Positions 1 to 9,671 of a stretch of DNA of 64,000 bases are shown in pieces. Made by a program: the position numbers and the translations under genes. Within the stretch, counting starts at the first letter, position 1; every line of letters begins with the position of its first letter. The stretch lies in contig CM035235.1 of the NCBI GenBank assembly GCA_020226215.1, positions 38,675,457 through 38,739,456 on the forward strand, written 5' to 3'. This stretch comes from Sindora glabra. Taxonomy: Eukaryota > Streptophyta > Magnoliopsida > Fabales > Fabaceae. A model generated the notes under the pieces. The model searched no databases, was not told where the DNA came from, and worked only from the letters and a program-made list of their open reading frames with translations.

Positions 1-800
1 TTTCAAACATGAATCAATTCACCAATCGATTCATCAAGCCTTTTTCAAAATTTTCAAGTGTGCCTAAATCGATTCACCAATGGATTCACAAGGTGCCAAT
101 TGCTCTATAACGGCTATTTTCTCTGAGTAACGGATTTTTACCTTTCCTAAACTTTATATAAAGGTTTCATTTCAATTCAAAAATACAAAAGTGAGCATAT
201 ACTATTACATAAGCACAACAAACATCTTTTCTCTTCTTCATATCTTAAGAATGTCTGAGCTTATCTGATTGAATCATTCCTCTCTTAGTACTCTCTTGTG
301 TAATCCATCTTTTAAGAGACTGAAAGCTTATCAATTGTACTAATTATTCTCATTTGTTGAAAACTAGGGTGAGGCATCCCTAGAAACTTCAAGAGTGGTA
401 AATCATTTGAGATATTCAAGGGTTTGAAAGAGGTTTCTCAAAAGGATTATTAGAAGAAAAAAATAGAGACTGTACTGAGGTTTCTTCAAGTGCCCAAAAC
501 TTGAAGGAATAGTGATCAAGAGTTAAAATCCAAGTCAAAGAGGCTTGGTATTGGATGTACACCTTGAAGTGCTGGATCTTCAAGGCTGGAACCACTATAA
601 ATAGCAGTGTTTAATCTCTCTTTCTCTTATCTCTTTATTTATTTGAAATTACTCTATTTTTTCTGCTTCATTCTGTGAAAAACCTCTAAATGTGCTTATC
701 TTACTAATCTGTTTCATACTATTATTTATATATAAGTTATTTTCTTTAAACTTTTAAAAAACCAATTCACCCCTTCTCTTGGGTAAAATCAAAGTCAATA
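1..800 (+). repeat. 5' LTR of the SIRE-type element (3' part only)
   Basis: The sequence from base 1 aligns with the 3' LTR from about 8888 onward: the same AATCGATT-rich repeats, the same TATATAAA box (155-162 here, 9030-9037 in the other copy) and the same end. It finishes with AAAGTCAATA, a mutated form of the AAGGCTAACA terminus of the 3' LTR, directly before the primer binding site. About 580 bases of its left part lie outside the window. Confidence 0.9.
155..162 (+). promoter_or_regulatory. Putative LTR TATA box
   Basis: TATATAAA is conserved at the equivalent place in both LTRs (9030-9037 in the 3' copy) although flanking bases differ. It is the likely core promoter of the retrotransposon transcript; this is inferred from position and sequence only. 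Confidence 0.5.
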
Positions 801-802
801 AT

Positions 803-814
803 TGGTATCCGAAC
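803..814 (+). promoter_or_regulatory. Primer binding site (initiator tRNA-Met type)
   Basis: TGGTATCCGAAC starts two bases after the 5' LTR. It resembles TGGTATCAGAGC, the complement of the plant initiator tRNA-Met 3' end used by most copia elements, with two mismatches. It fixes the LTR boundary and the element orientation. Confidence 0.8.
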
Positions 815-855
815 TTAGCTCTTGGTATAAGATTTAACAATCTCAAGAGGATCCT

Positions 856-1842
856 ATGGACTTGCCTATTGCTAGTATTTTACCTGAGGGTCCTCCACTG
901 AATAAACCACCAGGTTTTAATGGATAAAATTATACATATTGGAAACAAAAAATGAAGGACTTCATAGAAGCTACTGATATTGATATGTGGGACTTGATTG
1001 AAAGTGGTTATAATTTACCAATGAAAAGAGAAAATAATGTAGAAATATTGAAACTAAGATCTGAATAGACTAATGAAGAAAAAAGAAAACATCAACTTCA
1101 TTCTAAAGCTAAATGGATTTTGTCAAATGCTTTATGGCCTAGTAAATATGAAAGAGTATTAAATTATATGACTATTAAAGAGATGTGGGATGTACTTGAA
1201 ATAGCTCATGTAGGCACCACACAAGTTAAAGAAATCAAAATGCATACACTAGTTTATCAATATGAATTATTTAGAATGAATGATGGAGAATCCATTAAAG
1301 AAATAGTGCAAAGATTTACTACTCTTGTTAATCAATTAAGTCTTCTTGGTAAGCATTTTACAGATGGTGAATTAGTCCATAAAGTGCTAAGATCATTAAC
1401 TATAGAGTAGCAACAAAAAATAACTGCTGTCAAGGAAGCAATGAAAATAAAAATGTCACCCCTACAAGATTTATTTGGAAATTTGGAAAAACATGAGCTG
1501 GAATTAAAGAGATATGCAAATGACAACGAAAGAAAGAAGAAATCCTTAGCTTTGAAAGCAAATACAAATGTAGATGAAGACAACAGTGATGAGAATTGTC
1601 AAGAAGAAATATTTGATGCATCATTAGAAGATGATTTAGCTCTCCTTAGCAAAAAATACCAGAAAGCTCTTAAAAGAATAGGAGGAAGAAGGAAAATGTC
1701 ACAAGGAAATAGAAATGCAAACAAAGGGGAAGCTAGCAAGCAAGCAATCCCAACTTGCTATGAGTGCAAGAAACAAGGACATATCAAATTTGACTACCTT
1801 ATCTACTTGAAAAAGCAGCTGGAACTTGAGAAAAAAAAATAA
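856..1842 (+). pseudogene. SIRE-type copia gag (decayed)
   Basis: Starting at the ATG at 856, one reading frame runs 329 codons to the TAA at 1840-1842 with in-frame stops at 925, 1066 and 1408 but no frameshift. The N-terminus has the copia gag pattern (proline/glycine-rich start, then NYTYWK), and the middle matches the copia gag family (KAKWIL, KEMWDVLE, GTTQVKEIK). A charged lysine-rich stretch leads to a zinc knuckle, CYECKKQGH, near 1758-1785, whose last cysteine is missing. The protein would form the virus-like particle. All three stops can arise by a single C-to-T type transition on one strand or the other. Confidence 0.88.
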
Positions 1843-2553
1843 AAGCTCTTACAAGAAAACACACTTAGCAGCTTAAGGAGATGATGATGAGATCGATTCA
1901 TGTGATGAAAATGACAAAGATGAAGAAGCCCTACTATGCTTGATGGCTCTTAGAGAAAAAAAATGGAGATGAGGTATCTATATCTAGCCTTGATGAAGAA
2001 GCAGAATACATTCTTTTTAATTTAAAAACAGAACTAATTAAGGCTAAAAGAAATATTGAACTTTCAAAGAAGTTGATATCTTCCTTGGAAGACAATATTG
2101 ATCAACTTGAAAACGAGACTGAAGAGCTAATTAAAGAAGTTGAAAATCTTAAGAAGTCTTCTTAAAAGTGATCCTTTTGTGAAACTATCAAGCAAAAACT
2201 TGATGATTTAACTAAAACACTTGAGAAATTCACAAAGGGCAGAGACCCTTTAGACACTCTCCTTGGCCAAAAGTCTTGCTTTAACAAAGAAGGCCTTAGC
2301 TATGTACTAAACAAGAAAAATTATTTCCTACGAAAAACTCCTTTGTTAAAGAGATCATGAGAAGCTAACCAAAAATAACCTACCACTATTGTGGAGAAAA
2401 GGGGCATAGAGTTTATTCTTGTTTGTATAAGAGAAATATAAATGTCAAAACCAAAAAGATTTAGGTTTCTAAAGGCTCATACGTACCAGCTAACATATAT
2501 AGACCCAAAGCTGTTTAGGTAACAAAAGTCAAGAATTAATGTTCTCCTTGTAG
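1843..2553 (+). pseudogene. Gag C-terminal / second zinc-knuckle region with frameshifts
   Basis: Between the gag frame and the protease frame the translation switches frames several times. A coiled-coil-like stretch rich in Lys, Glu and Leu lies at about 2000-2160, followed near 2388-2430 by a second CCHC-like knuckle in broken frame. This layout (coiled coil, then a second zinc finger before protease) is normal for SIRE/Tork-type copia polyproteins. Several short indels separate the pieces, so no single product could be made. Confidence 0.65.
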
Positions 2554-2946
2554 GTGTGTTTGAAAACTCAAAGTGACATATGGTACCTGGATAGTGGCTG
2601 TTCAAGACACATGACAGAAGATAAGTCAAAATTCCTCACCTTAGCACTAAAAAAAGGAGGAAATGTCACTTTTGGAGATAACTCAAAAGGAATAGTCATG
2701 GGAAAAGGTAAACTGGGTAAGAATTTTAATTCATGTATAGAAAATGTCTTCTATGTCAAAGGACTTAAGTATAATTTGCTTAGCATCAATCAATTCTGTG
2801 ACGAAGGAAATAAAGTCATATTTGATTCCTCTTGTTGCATTGTTGAAAATCATGATGATAAGCAAGTTAAGCTGGTTGGCAAAAGGTATGAAAACATTTA
2901 TATGATGGATATTGATAATGAACCTTCTCTAAAACAAAATGCCTAG
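2554..2946 (+). pseudogene. Copia aspartic protease region
   Basis: This open stretch contains WYLDSGCSRHMT, the copia protease active site (D-S-G) with the typical Cys-Ser-Arg-His-Met follow-up, then VTFGDNSKG and the NLLSINQFCD motif that precedes the GAG-pre-integrase domain. The protease would cleave the Gag-Pol polyprotein. It ends at a stop at 2944-2946; the homology continues downstream in another frame. Confidence 0.88.
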
Positions 2947-3833
2947 TTAGTTTAGATGATGATTCTTGGATTTGGCATAAAAGACTTGCTCATGCAAGTA
3001 TGGATCTTATAGGAAAGCTTTCCAAAAATAATTTACTGAATGATCTACCAAAATTAAAATTTATTAAAAATAGAGTTTGTGATGCTTGTCAAAAGGGAAA
3101 ATAAACTAAAATTTCCTTTAAATAAAAAAATCATGTTTCCTCTACTAGACTACTTCAGCTATTATATATGGATTTGGTTAGTCCATCAAGAATTAAAAGC
3201 AAAGGAGGAAACCTTTATGTGCTTGTAATTATTAATGATTATTCAAGATTTACATGGACATTCTTCCTTCCTTCTAAAAGCAAATCTTTTGAAACTTTCA
3301 AGAAACTTACAAAATCTTTACAGAATGAAAAGGGAATGTCTATAATAAATATTAGAAATGATCATGGAGGAGAATTTGAGAACTTTGCTTTTACTGATTT
3401 TTATGACAAAAATGGAATTAAGCATAACTTCTCATCTCCTAGAATACGTCAGTAAAATAGAGTTGTTGAAAGAAAAAATAGGTGTCTAGAAAAGGTGGCA
3501 AGAATTATGCTTAGTGAAAGCTCTCTTCCAAAATCTTTCTAGGCTGAGGCAGTAAACACAGCCTGCTATGTTATGAATAGAGCTTTCATAAGACCAATTT
3601 TAAAGAAAACTCCTTATGAACTTTACAAAGGAAGAAAATCAAATATCTCACATCTACGTGTGTTTGGTTGTAAATATTTTGTTCATAATAATGGAAAAGA
3701 TGATCTTAGAAAGTTTGATGTCAAATCTGATGAAGCCATCTTTATTAGATACTCTTCTATTAGTAAAGCATACAAAGTATATAACAAAAGAACTTTACTA
3801 GTAGAAAAATCTATACATGTTTTATTTGATTAG
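2947..3833 (+). pseudogene. Copia GAG-pre-integrase and integrase core (decayed)
   Basis: The pre-integrase motif WHKRLAHASM and a C-X2-C (CDACQKGK) are at about 2970-3110. The rve integrase core follows, with MDLVSPS around 3168 (first catalytic Asp), the second catalytic Asp in RNDHGGEF near 3360, and the ERKNR region with its Glu near 3470. It continues to PYELYKGRKSNISHLRVFGC at 3610-3670. Stops interrupt it at about 3102, 3121, 3453 and 3540, several of them where the family has Gln or Trp. Integrase would insert the cDNA into the genome. Confidence 0.88.
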
Positions 3834-4384
3834 TTTTCTAGTATGAAAAAGGGATCAAATGAAGATAAGCAATAAGAAGACCCCTAGATGTCTCTAAAGG
3901 AGCAAATTGTAAAAATGGAGAAGGAAAGTGAAGTTGCTGATCTCAAAGAAACAACTCATACTAAGGATGCTGAAACAGAACTAGCTTATGGACATGAAAA
4001 GGAGTGGAAGATGATGAAAAATCACCTTATTGATCAAGTGATTGGTGATATCACACAAAGGGTAACTAAAAGCTCATTCAAAAATATCTATGATCATTTA
4101 GCTTTTCTTTCTCAAATTGAGCCTAAAAATATAGATGAAGCAATAAATAATGAACATTGGATCTTGGCAATATAAGAAGAGTTAAACCAGTTTGAAAGAA
4201 ATGAAGTTTGGGAACTAGTGCCAAGACCAAATGATCATCTAGTTATTGGCACAAAATGGGTGTCTAGAAACAAGTTAGATGAAAATGGGATCATAATTAG
4301 AAATAAAGCTAGATTAGTTGCAAAAGGATATAATCAAGAGGAACGGATTGATTATGATAAAACTTATACACCAGTGGCTAGACT
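3834..4384 (+). pseudogene. Copia integrase C-terminal linker and N-terminal reverse transcriptase
   Basis: An acidic linker (3888-4170) is followed by the start of the copia RT domain: EELNQFERNEVWELVP, GTKWVSRNKLDENG and RLVAKGYNQEE at 4175-4345. A stop interrupts it near 4173. The frame runs into YTPVARL at 4364-4384, exactly where a MITE is inserted; RT resumes at 4702. Confidence 0.88.
4377..4384 (+). repeat. 8-bp target site duplication, left copy (MITE 1)
   Basis: GCTAGACT here is repeated exactly at 4694-4701 on the other side of the MITE. One copy belongs to the RT coding sequence. An 8-bp duplication is diagnostic of the hAT superfamily. Confidence 0.9.
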
Positions 4385-4693
4385 TAGGGGTGTAAAACGG
4401 ACCGAAGTCCACGGATCGGTCCGCGGATTTTACGGGTTTTTACGAACTTGGACCACCTAAAATTTAGTCCATTTTTTTTATGGGTAATACGGACTAATCC
4501 GGGCGGACTAAAATCCGCACGGACCGGGCGGATACGGACCAGTCCGCGGACTTATAGTTAAAATCCGCGGACCGGTCCGTATCCTTAAGGATACGGACTT
4601 TTTATATTTAGTCCATTTTTTTAACGGATAAAACGGACCGAGCTAAAACGGACCGGTCCGTATCCGGTTTGGTCCGTCCGTTTTATAGCCCTA
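4385..4693. mobile_element. hAT-type MITE inserted in copia RT
   Basis: This 309-bp insert is far more GC-rich than its surroundings. Its left end TAGGGGTGTAAAACGG and the reverse complement of its right end, TAGGGCTATAAAACGG, form terminal inverted repeats with two mismatches. Exact 8-bp duplications GCTAGACT flank it. Removing the insert and one duplication rejoins the RT reading frame. It has no coding capacity. The interior is packed with variants of the self-complementary word CGGACCGGTCCG and of TCCGTATCC. These features fit a non-autonomous hAT element of the TAGGGGTGTAAA-ended kind. Confidence 0.92.
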
Positions 4694-4701
4694 GCTAGAC
4701 T
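4694..4701 (+). repeat. 8-bp target site duplication, right copy (MITE 1)
   Basis: GCTAGACT, identical to 4377-4384. Confidence 0.9.
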
Positions 4702-5599
4702 AGAAGCTATTAGAATGTTATTAGCTTATGCATGCATAAGGAACTTCAAACTTTATCAAATAGATGTCAAAAGTGCTTTTTTAAATGGTATTATCATGGA
4801 AAAGGTATATGTAGAACAACCTCCAGGTTTTGAAAATAATTTTCTTCCAAATCATGTATTTAAACTAAAAAGAGTTTTATATGGTCTGAAACAAGCTCCT
4901 AGAGCTTGGTCTGAAAGACTAAGCAAATTTCTTATAGAAAAAGATTTTTTGAGAGGAAAAGTTAATGCTACTCTATTCATAAAACATTCTACTAATGACA
5001 TTTTGCTTGTTCAAATATATATTGATGATATCATTTTCAGTGCCACTAATGAATCTATATGCAAAGATTTTGCTAAGATGATGCAGAAGAAGTTTGAAAT
5101 GTCCATGATAGGTGAGTTAAATTTCTTCCTTGGACTGCAAATCAAGCAATCAAGTGATGGGATATTCATCAGCCAATCCAGCTACACAAAGAAGTTATTA
5201 AAGAAATTCAAGATGAATGAAGCAAAACCAGCTCCAACTCCCATGAGTACAGTAACCAAACTAAATCTTGATGAAGAAGGCAGAAAGGTTGAGGTAACTA
5301 TGTATAGAGGCATGATAGGATTTTTGCTTTATCTGACTGTAAGCAGACCTGATATTATGTTTAGTGTATGCATGTGTGCAAGATTTCAAGTTAATCCAAA
5401 AGAATCTCACTTAACTGCTGTAAAAAAAATTCTTAAAGGTACACCTAACCTTGGTTTATGGTTATTTAAAGAAAAGTCAAAATTCTTAATAGGATACTCA
5501 AATGCTGATTTTGCTGGTAGTAAAATTGACAGAAAAAGCACTAGTAGAGCATGTTATTTTCTAGGTCACTCGCTAGTTTCTTGGCATAGTAAAAAATAA
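4702..5599 (+). pseudogene. Copia reverse transcriptase core and start of RNase H
   Basis: Open from 4715 to 5599 (294 codons). It shows KSAFLNG, VYVEQPPGFE, the KLKRVLYGLKQAPRAW motif and the polymerase active site YIDDIIFSAT near 5020-5050. These are followed by FFLGLQIKQ, SRPDIMFSVC, and the RNase H start YSNADFAGSKIDRKSTS, ending in VSWHSKK. The stop at 5597-5599 lies where the family has a Gln. RT would copy the element RNA into cDNA. The 5' portion lies left of the MITE. Confidence 0.93.
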
Positions 5600-5953
5600 A
5601 ATAATATGGCACTTTCCACTGCTAAGGAAAAATACATAGATGCAGGTAGTTGTTATGCACAACTTGTATGGATGAATCAATAACTATCTGATTATGGACT
5701 CAGCTTTACAAATATTCCCATAAAATGTGATAACACTAGTGCCATAAATCTCAGCAAAAACCCAATCATGCATTCAAGGTCTAAGCATATAGAAATAAGA
5801 TATCACTTTATTCGTGACTATGTTCAAAGAGGAACCATCTCTTTAGAATTTGTACAAATAGACTTTCAATTAGCAAGCTTCTTCACTAAGCCCCTTAGTG
5901 AAGACCATTTCATCTTTATTAGAAGAGAATTGGGTATGAAGAATCCTTACTGA
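5600..5953 (+). pseudogene. Copia RNase H C-terminal part
   Basis: The frame continues with ALSTAKEKYIDAGSC, a stop near 5681, the conserved CDNTSAINLSKNP at about 5725-5765, then RSKHIEIRYHFIRD and TKPLSEDHF, the usual end of copia pol. The stop at 5951-5953 closes the polyprotein. Confidence 0.9.
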
Positions 5954-6829
5954 ACAATGTCATATGCATCTTCTTTATTATCGAAGATATCCCGAAAGGT
6001 TGCTTTGCAAGAATATTCACCAATCCTCAGAACAATGCCATGAATTAATTTTCATTTGTGTCAAAAAGGGGATTAACAAAGTGTTCTCATGATAAATGAA
6101 GAAAAAATTATTCTTCAACATAAAGTGAATCGAATGGTCAATTGACTCAGAAATTCAATATTTTAGCAAATGAATCAAGTGACCAATCGATTGTAGCAAG
6201 GCAAAACATGAAATGAATCAATTCTGAAGCAAAAATATTCTTCAGCACAAAATGAATCGAGTGGCCAATCGACTCAGAAATTCAATATTTTGGCAAATGA
6301 ATCAAGTGCCCGATCGATTGTTGTAAGATAAAATATAAAATGAATCGATTCAGACCTCAACATGTCAAGAAGTGAATTAAGTGGTGAATTGATTCTAAAA
6401 CCTAAGTTACTCTCTGGAAGGATCGAAACAATTCACTAAGCGATTGTTCGCACATGGAAGGAATTCCAAAATTCAAATTTCAAGTGATGAATCAAGTGAC
6501 CAATCGATTCGCATATTCATATGTGAATCGGTTCTGCAATTGATTCATCGGCCCCTATTTAAACCCTGCCATGTTTCAGCTGTACCATTCGCACCCTTTC
6601 ATATCTTTCTCCTTCAAAAATCATCCTTGCGCCCATTCATCTTCTTCCACATGACTTCAAAAATCTCCTTTCATAACCTTCTCTTTCATTCCAGTTACCT
6701 TAAAACACTTGCTCATCACCACATTCGATCCCTATTTTCTTCTAACCGTTCTTCTTACCCAAAATCCAATTATGCAAAAACCCATCCTATCCTTGTTTAA
6801 CCACTTTGATCATTATAGGAAAGAAATCC
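5954..6829 (+). repeat. Inter-ORF region with array of AATCGATT-type palindromic motifs
   Basis: No credible coding is seen between pol and the envelope-like ORF. From about 6124 to 6560 roughly ten variants of a split palindrome recur every 40-60 bases: TGAATC-A/G-A-(A/T)-GT-G then CCAATCGATT or CAATTGACTC. The same motif family fills the U3 half of the LTR. Polypyrimidine-rich sequence follows (6580-6790). The ORF seen at 6444-6800 lacks any homology I recognise and is probably chance. Confidence 0.7.
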
Positions 6830-8008
6830 ATGGCCACAAAACATCCATGCCCTGATTCAGGCAAAAGGAAAGGGAAAGGTTCAGGATCATCCTCTCACCC
6901 AATACCCTCGGCTAATTAAATCCCAGAGCAAGTTTACTTAACAGCCTTTGAAAATTTTCTTCAAAGCATGACTAAGAAAATAGAACCTAGAAATTGCTAG
7001 GACATCAATTTTTTGAAAAATGAGAATCTAGAGATTTATTATATTTTGGAAAATTTAGGACTCCTAAAATTCATCGATTATGCTACTGATGTTTATCTAA
7101 GCCTAGTACATCAATTTTATGCCACTCTCAAAAAGAGTGGAGAAAACACACTACTTGAACTATACTCCACTGTCAAGGGTGAATACTTCTCACTTGGTCT
7201 CAAAGAATTTGCTGCAGTTTTTAACATGGATGCCAACCAACCATTTATCACTGCCGAGTCATTTGAAGCCTACTCTAAGGGAGTTGCCATAAGGATGTTT
7301 TGGCCTTAGTCCCAACCAAAGGTTAAAAGGCACAAACTACAGATTACGGGACTTTCAATGGAAAATAGAATCCTACATTACACCATTGCCAAGATAATCC
7401 TTCTAAAGAGGCACAATTTCACTCAAATCAATGATTCTGAACTATTTCTTATGTGGGCAATTAGGAGCAACATACCAGTGAACTTTCCTCACCAAATCAT
7501 GCTTCACATGTTATCTCATGCAAATAGAGAATTCATTCCTTATGGCATAATCCTAACTGAATTATTCAAAGCTTCTAGCATTCAAGTACATTAAAAGGCC
7601 AAGGTTGATAAGTTTAAACAATCAAGAATGTTAACAGCTAAGCACCTAAGGCAAATGTCCTTTCAGAAGACTGATAAGGTTTAGCGTTCCATCGAAAGAG
7701 GAGAAACTGCAGAGGAATTTAATTTACGGAGCCTAGAAAAGCACATTACAAAGCTTCATCAAGAAACCAAGAAAGAACTCAAGCTTTATATAAAGTACCA
7801 ATTCAGAAAACTTAAAAGCCAACTGAATATTACTGAAAAAGGTGATGATAGCTCTCCAAATGAAGATTTTCCCTTCTCCCCTTCAACAGAAAGAAAACCC
7901 AAAGGGAAGCAAGAAACCTTTCCCACTGAAGAAGGAGATGAGGAAGAAGTAACTGCTTCAAATAATAAGGAAGAAGGGAACAACTTAGATAACATGGTAG
8001 ATGACTAG
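6830..8008 (+). pseudogene. Envelope-like third ORF of the SIRE-type element
   Basis: From ATG 6830 to TAG 8006-8008 one frame of 393 codons is kept, broken only by in-frame stops (near 6919, 6998, 7307, 7592 and 7680), with no frameshift. The N-terminus is Lys/Gly/Ser-rich. The core resembles the plant envelope-like / putative plant transposon protein domain: EYFSLGLKEFAAVFNMD, then MENRILHYTIAKIILLKRHN and FLMWAIRSNIPVNFPH. The C-terminal third is a charged coiled-coil-like stretch ending in an acidic tail. SIRE/Maximus elements carry such an ORF after pol; its function is unproven. No signal peptide or clear membrane segment is visible. Confidence 0.82.
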
Positions 8009-8294
8009 AGATATTATTCCCTTAGCCCCGTTTATCCCCCCTAGGCTTTTATCTCTGCCAACTTTTGTTGCATGGTTTCTGTTGTTACATTTTTTGAATG
8101 CTGTTGAGTAAACATTATTGCCTATTCTGACTGTTTTGAATGCTGGATATGTAGCTTTTCAATTAATTTTTTGATTGATGCCAAAAGGGGGAGAGAAATA
8201 TATGTTATATTTTTTAGGCATGGCATAATTTGAGAGGGAGTATAAGACCAAGAGGAACATTATCAAGGAATGGTCTCAAAGTGTTTGTCATCAT

Positions 8295-8308
8295 AAAAAA
8301 AAGGGAGA
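8295..8308 (+). promoter_or_regulatory. Polypurine tract
   Basis: An uninterrupted A run followed by GGGAGA lies immediately before the 3' LTR start at 8310. It is the expected primer for plus-strand cDNA synthesis and confirms the LTR boundary. Confidence 0.8.
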
Positions 8309-8599
8309 TTGTTAGCCTTAGCCCCTATTTCCTTCTTAACCATTGTTGCAGAAGTTTTTTTTATGATAACAAACCATTAGAATTTTATTGTTTGATGCAA
8401 AAGTGATGAAAGTCTTATCATTCAAATTAGGATTATAATTTCTTTGTAAAAAGGAATTATTCATTAAAAGAGTTTAGGGTTCTTATAAAAAGAAAACATA
8501 ATTTGTTCTGCCTTTTTGGTTAGAAAATATTTTTAATTTATGCATTTGAAAAGTTTGCTATTCTTTATCAAAATCACTTGCAAAAGTCTTTTTCTTTAT

Positions 8600-8970
8600 G
8601 CATGAATCGATTTACTAATCGATTCACGCATGAAAGCATTTCTAGATACATGAATCGATTCACCAATTAATTCCAGGCATCCAAAGAGCAATCTTAAATG
8701 CATGAATTGATTCACCAATCGATTCTAAGCATCCAAAGAGCAATCTAAAATACATGAATCGATTCACCAATCAATTCAGGTATCGAACAAATTGAATATA
8801 TGAGTTAATTCACCAATTGACTCCAGTCTTCCAAAATCTAAATGAGGATGAGTGAATTGATTAGTCAATCAATTCATCTCATAATTTTTTCAAACATGAA
8901 TCGATTCATCAAGCCTTTTTCAAAATTTTCAAGTGTGCTTGAATTAATTCACCAATCGATTCACAAGGCG
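8600..8970 (+). repeat. Tandem array of AATCGATT palindromic motifs in LTR U3
   Basis: About eight imperfect units of 45-55 bases each carry ATGAATCGATT followed by CACCAATCGATTC or a one- to three-base variant. Two half-sites, each self-complementary around ATCGAT, face each other. Some units also share CATCCAAAGAGCAATCT. The array lies upstream of the TATA box, where LTR enhancers usually sit; regulatory function is inferred. Confidence 0.75.
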
Positions 8971-9029
8971 CCAACTATTCTATAACGACTATTTTCTCTG
9001 GGTAACGAATTTTTACCTTTCTCAAACTC

Positions 9030-9037
9030 TATATAAA
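9030..9037 (+). promoter_or_regulatory. Putative LTR TATA box (3' LTR)
   Basis: TATATAAA, conserved with 155-162 of the 5' LTR. Confidence 0.5.
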
Positions 9038-9671
9038 GGTTTGATTTCAATTCAAAAATACAAGAGTGAGTATATATTGTTACATAGGCACAATAAACAT
9101 CTTTTTCTTTATCTCTTGAGAATCTCTGAGCTTATCTAATTGAATCATTCCTCTCTTAGTACTCTCTTGTGTAATCCATCTTTTAAGAGATTGAAAGCTT
9201 GTCGACTGTACTAGTTATTCTCACTTGTTAAAAATTAAGGTGAGGCATCCCTAGAAACTTCAAGAGTGGTGAATCTCTTGAGATATTCAAAGCTTTGAGA
9301 GAGGTTTCTCAAAGGGATTATTGGAAGAAAAAAATAGATATTGTACTGAGGCTTCTTCAAGTACCCAAAACTTGAAGGGATAGTGATCAAGAGTTGAAAT
9401 CTAAGTCAAAGAGGCTTTGTAGTTGATGTACACCTTGAAGTGCTGGATCTTCAAAATTGGAACCACTATAAATAGTAGTGTTTGATCTCTCTTTCTCTTA
9501 TCTCCTTACTTATCTGAAATTGCTCTGTTTTTTTTGCTTCATTATGTGAAAAACCTCTAAATGTGCTTATCTTACTAATCTATTTTCATACTATTATTTA
9601 TATATAAGTTGTTTGCTTTAAACTTTTAAAAACCCAATTCACCCCCTTTTTGGGTAAAATCAAGGCTAACA

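Larger units (their letters stand above)
1..9671 (+). mobile_element. Ty1/copia LTR retrotransposon, SIRE/Maximus type (5' truncated by window)
   Basis: The element reads left to right: partial 5' LTR (1-800), PBS (803-814), gag, protease, integrase, reverse transcriptase, RNase H, an inter-ORF repeat region, an envelope-like ORF, a polypurine tract (about 8295-8308) and a complete 3' LTR (8310-9671). The very long LTR and the extra ORF after RNase H are the hallmarks of the SIRE/Maximus lineage. Every coding domain carries in-frame stops, and the region between gag and PR also has frameshifts, so it is not autonomous. The two LTRs differ at many positions, mostly transitions, so the insertion is old. 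The right edge (9671) cuts directly into an antisense gypsy RT, so SIRE inserted into that older element. The left end and its target duplication lie outside the window. Confidence 0.93.
8310..9671 (+). repeat. 3' LTR of the SIRE-type element (complete, 1362 bp)
   Basis: It starts TGTTAGCCTT and ends AAGGCTAACA, a perfect 10-bp terminal inverted repeat with TG...CA ends. It contains a repeat array at 8600-8970, a TATA box at 9030-9037 and a downstream part that aligns throughout with bases 1-800. The base after the LTR is already inside an antisense gypsy RT. Confidence 0.93.

Noticed and set aside
6444..6800. 118-codon + strand ORF between pol and the envelope-like ORF
   Set aside because: It runs through the palindromic motif array and a pyrimidine-rich stretch and shows no known domain.
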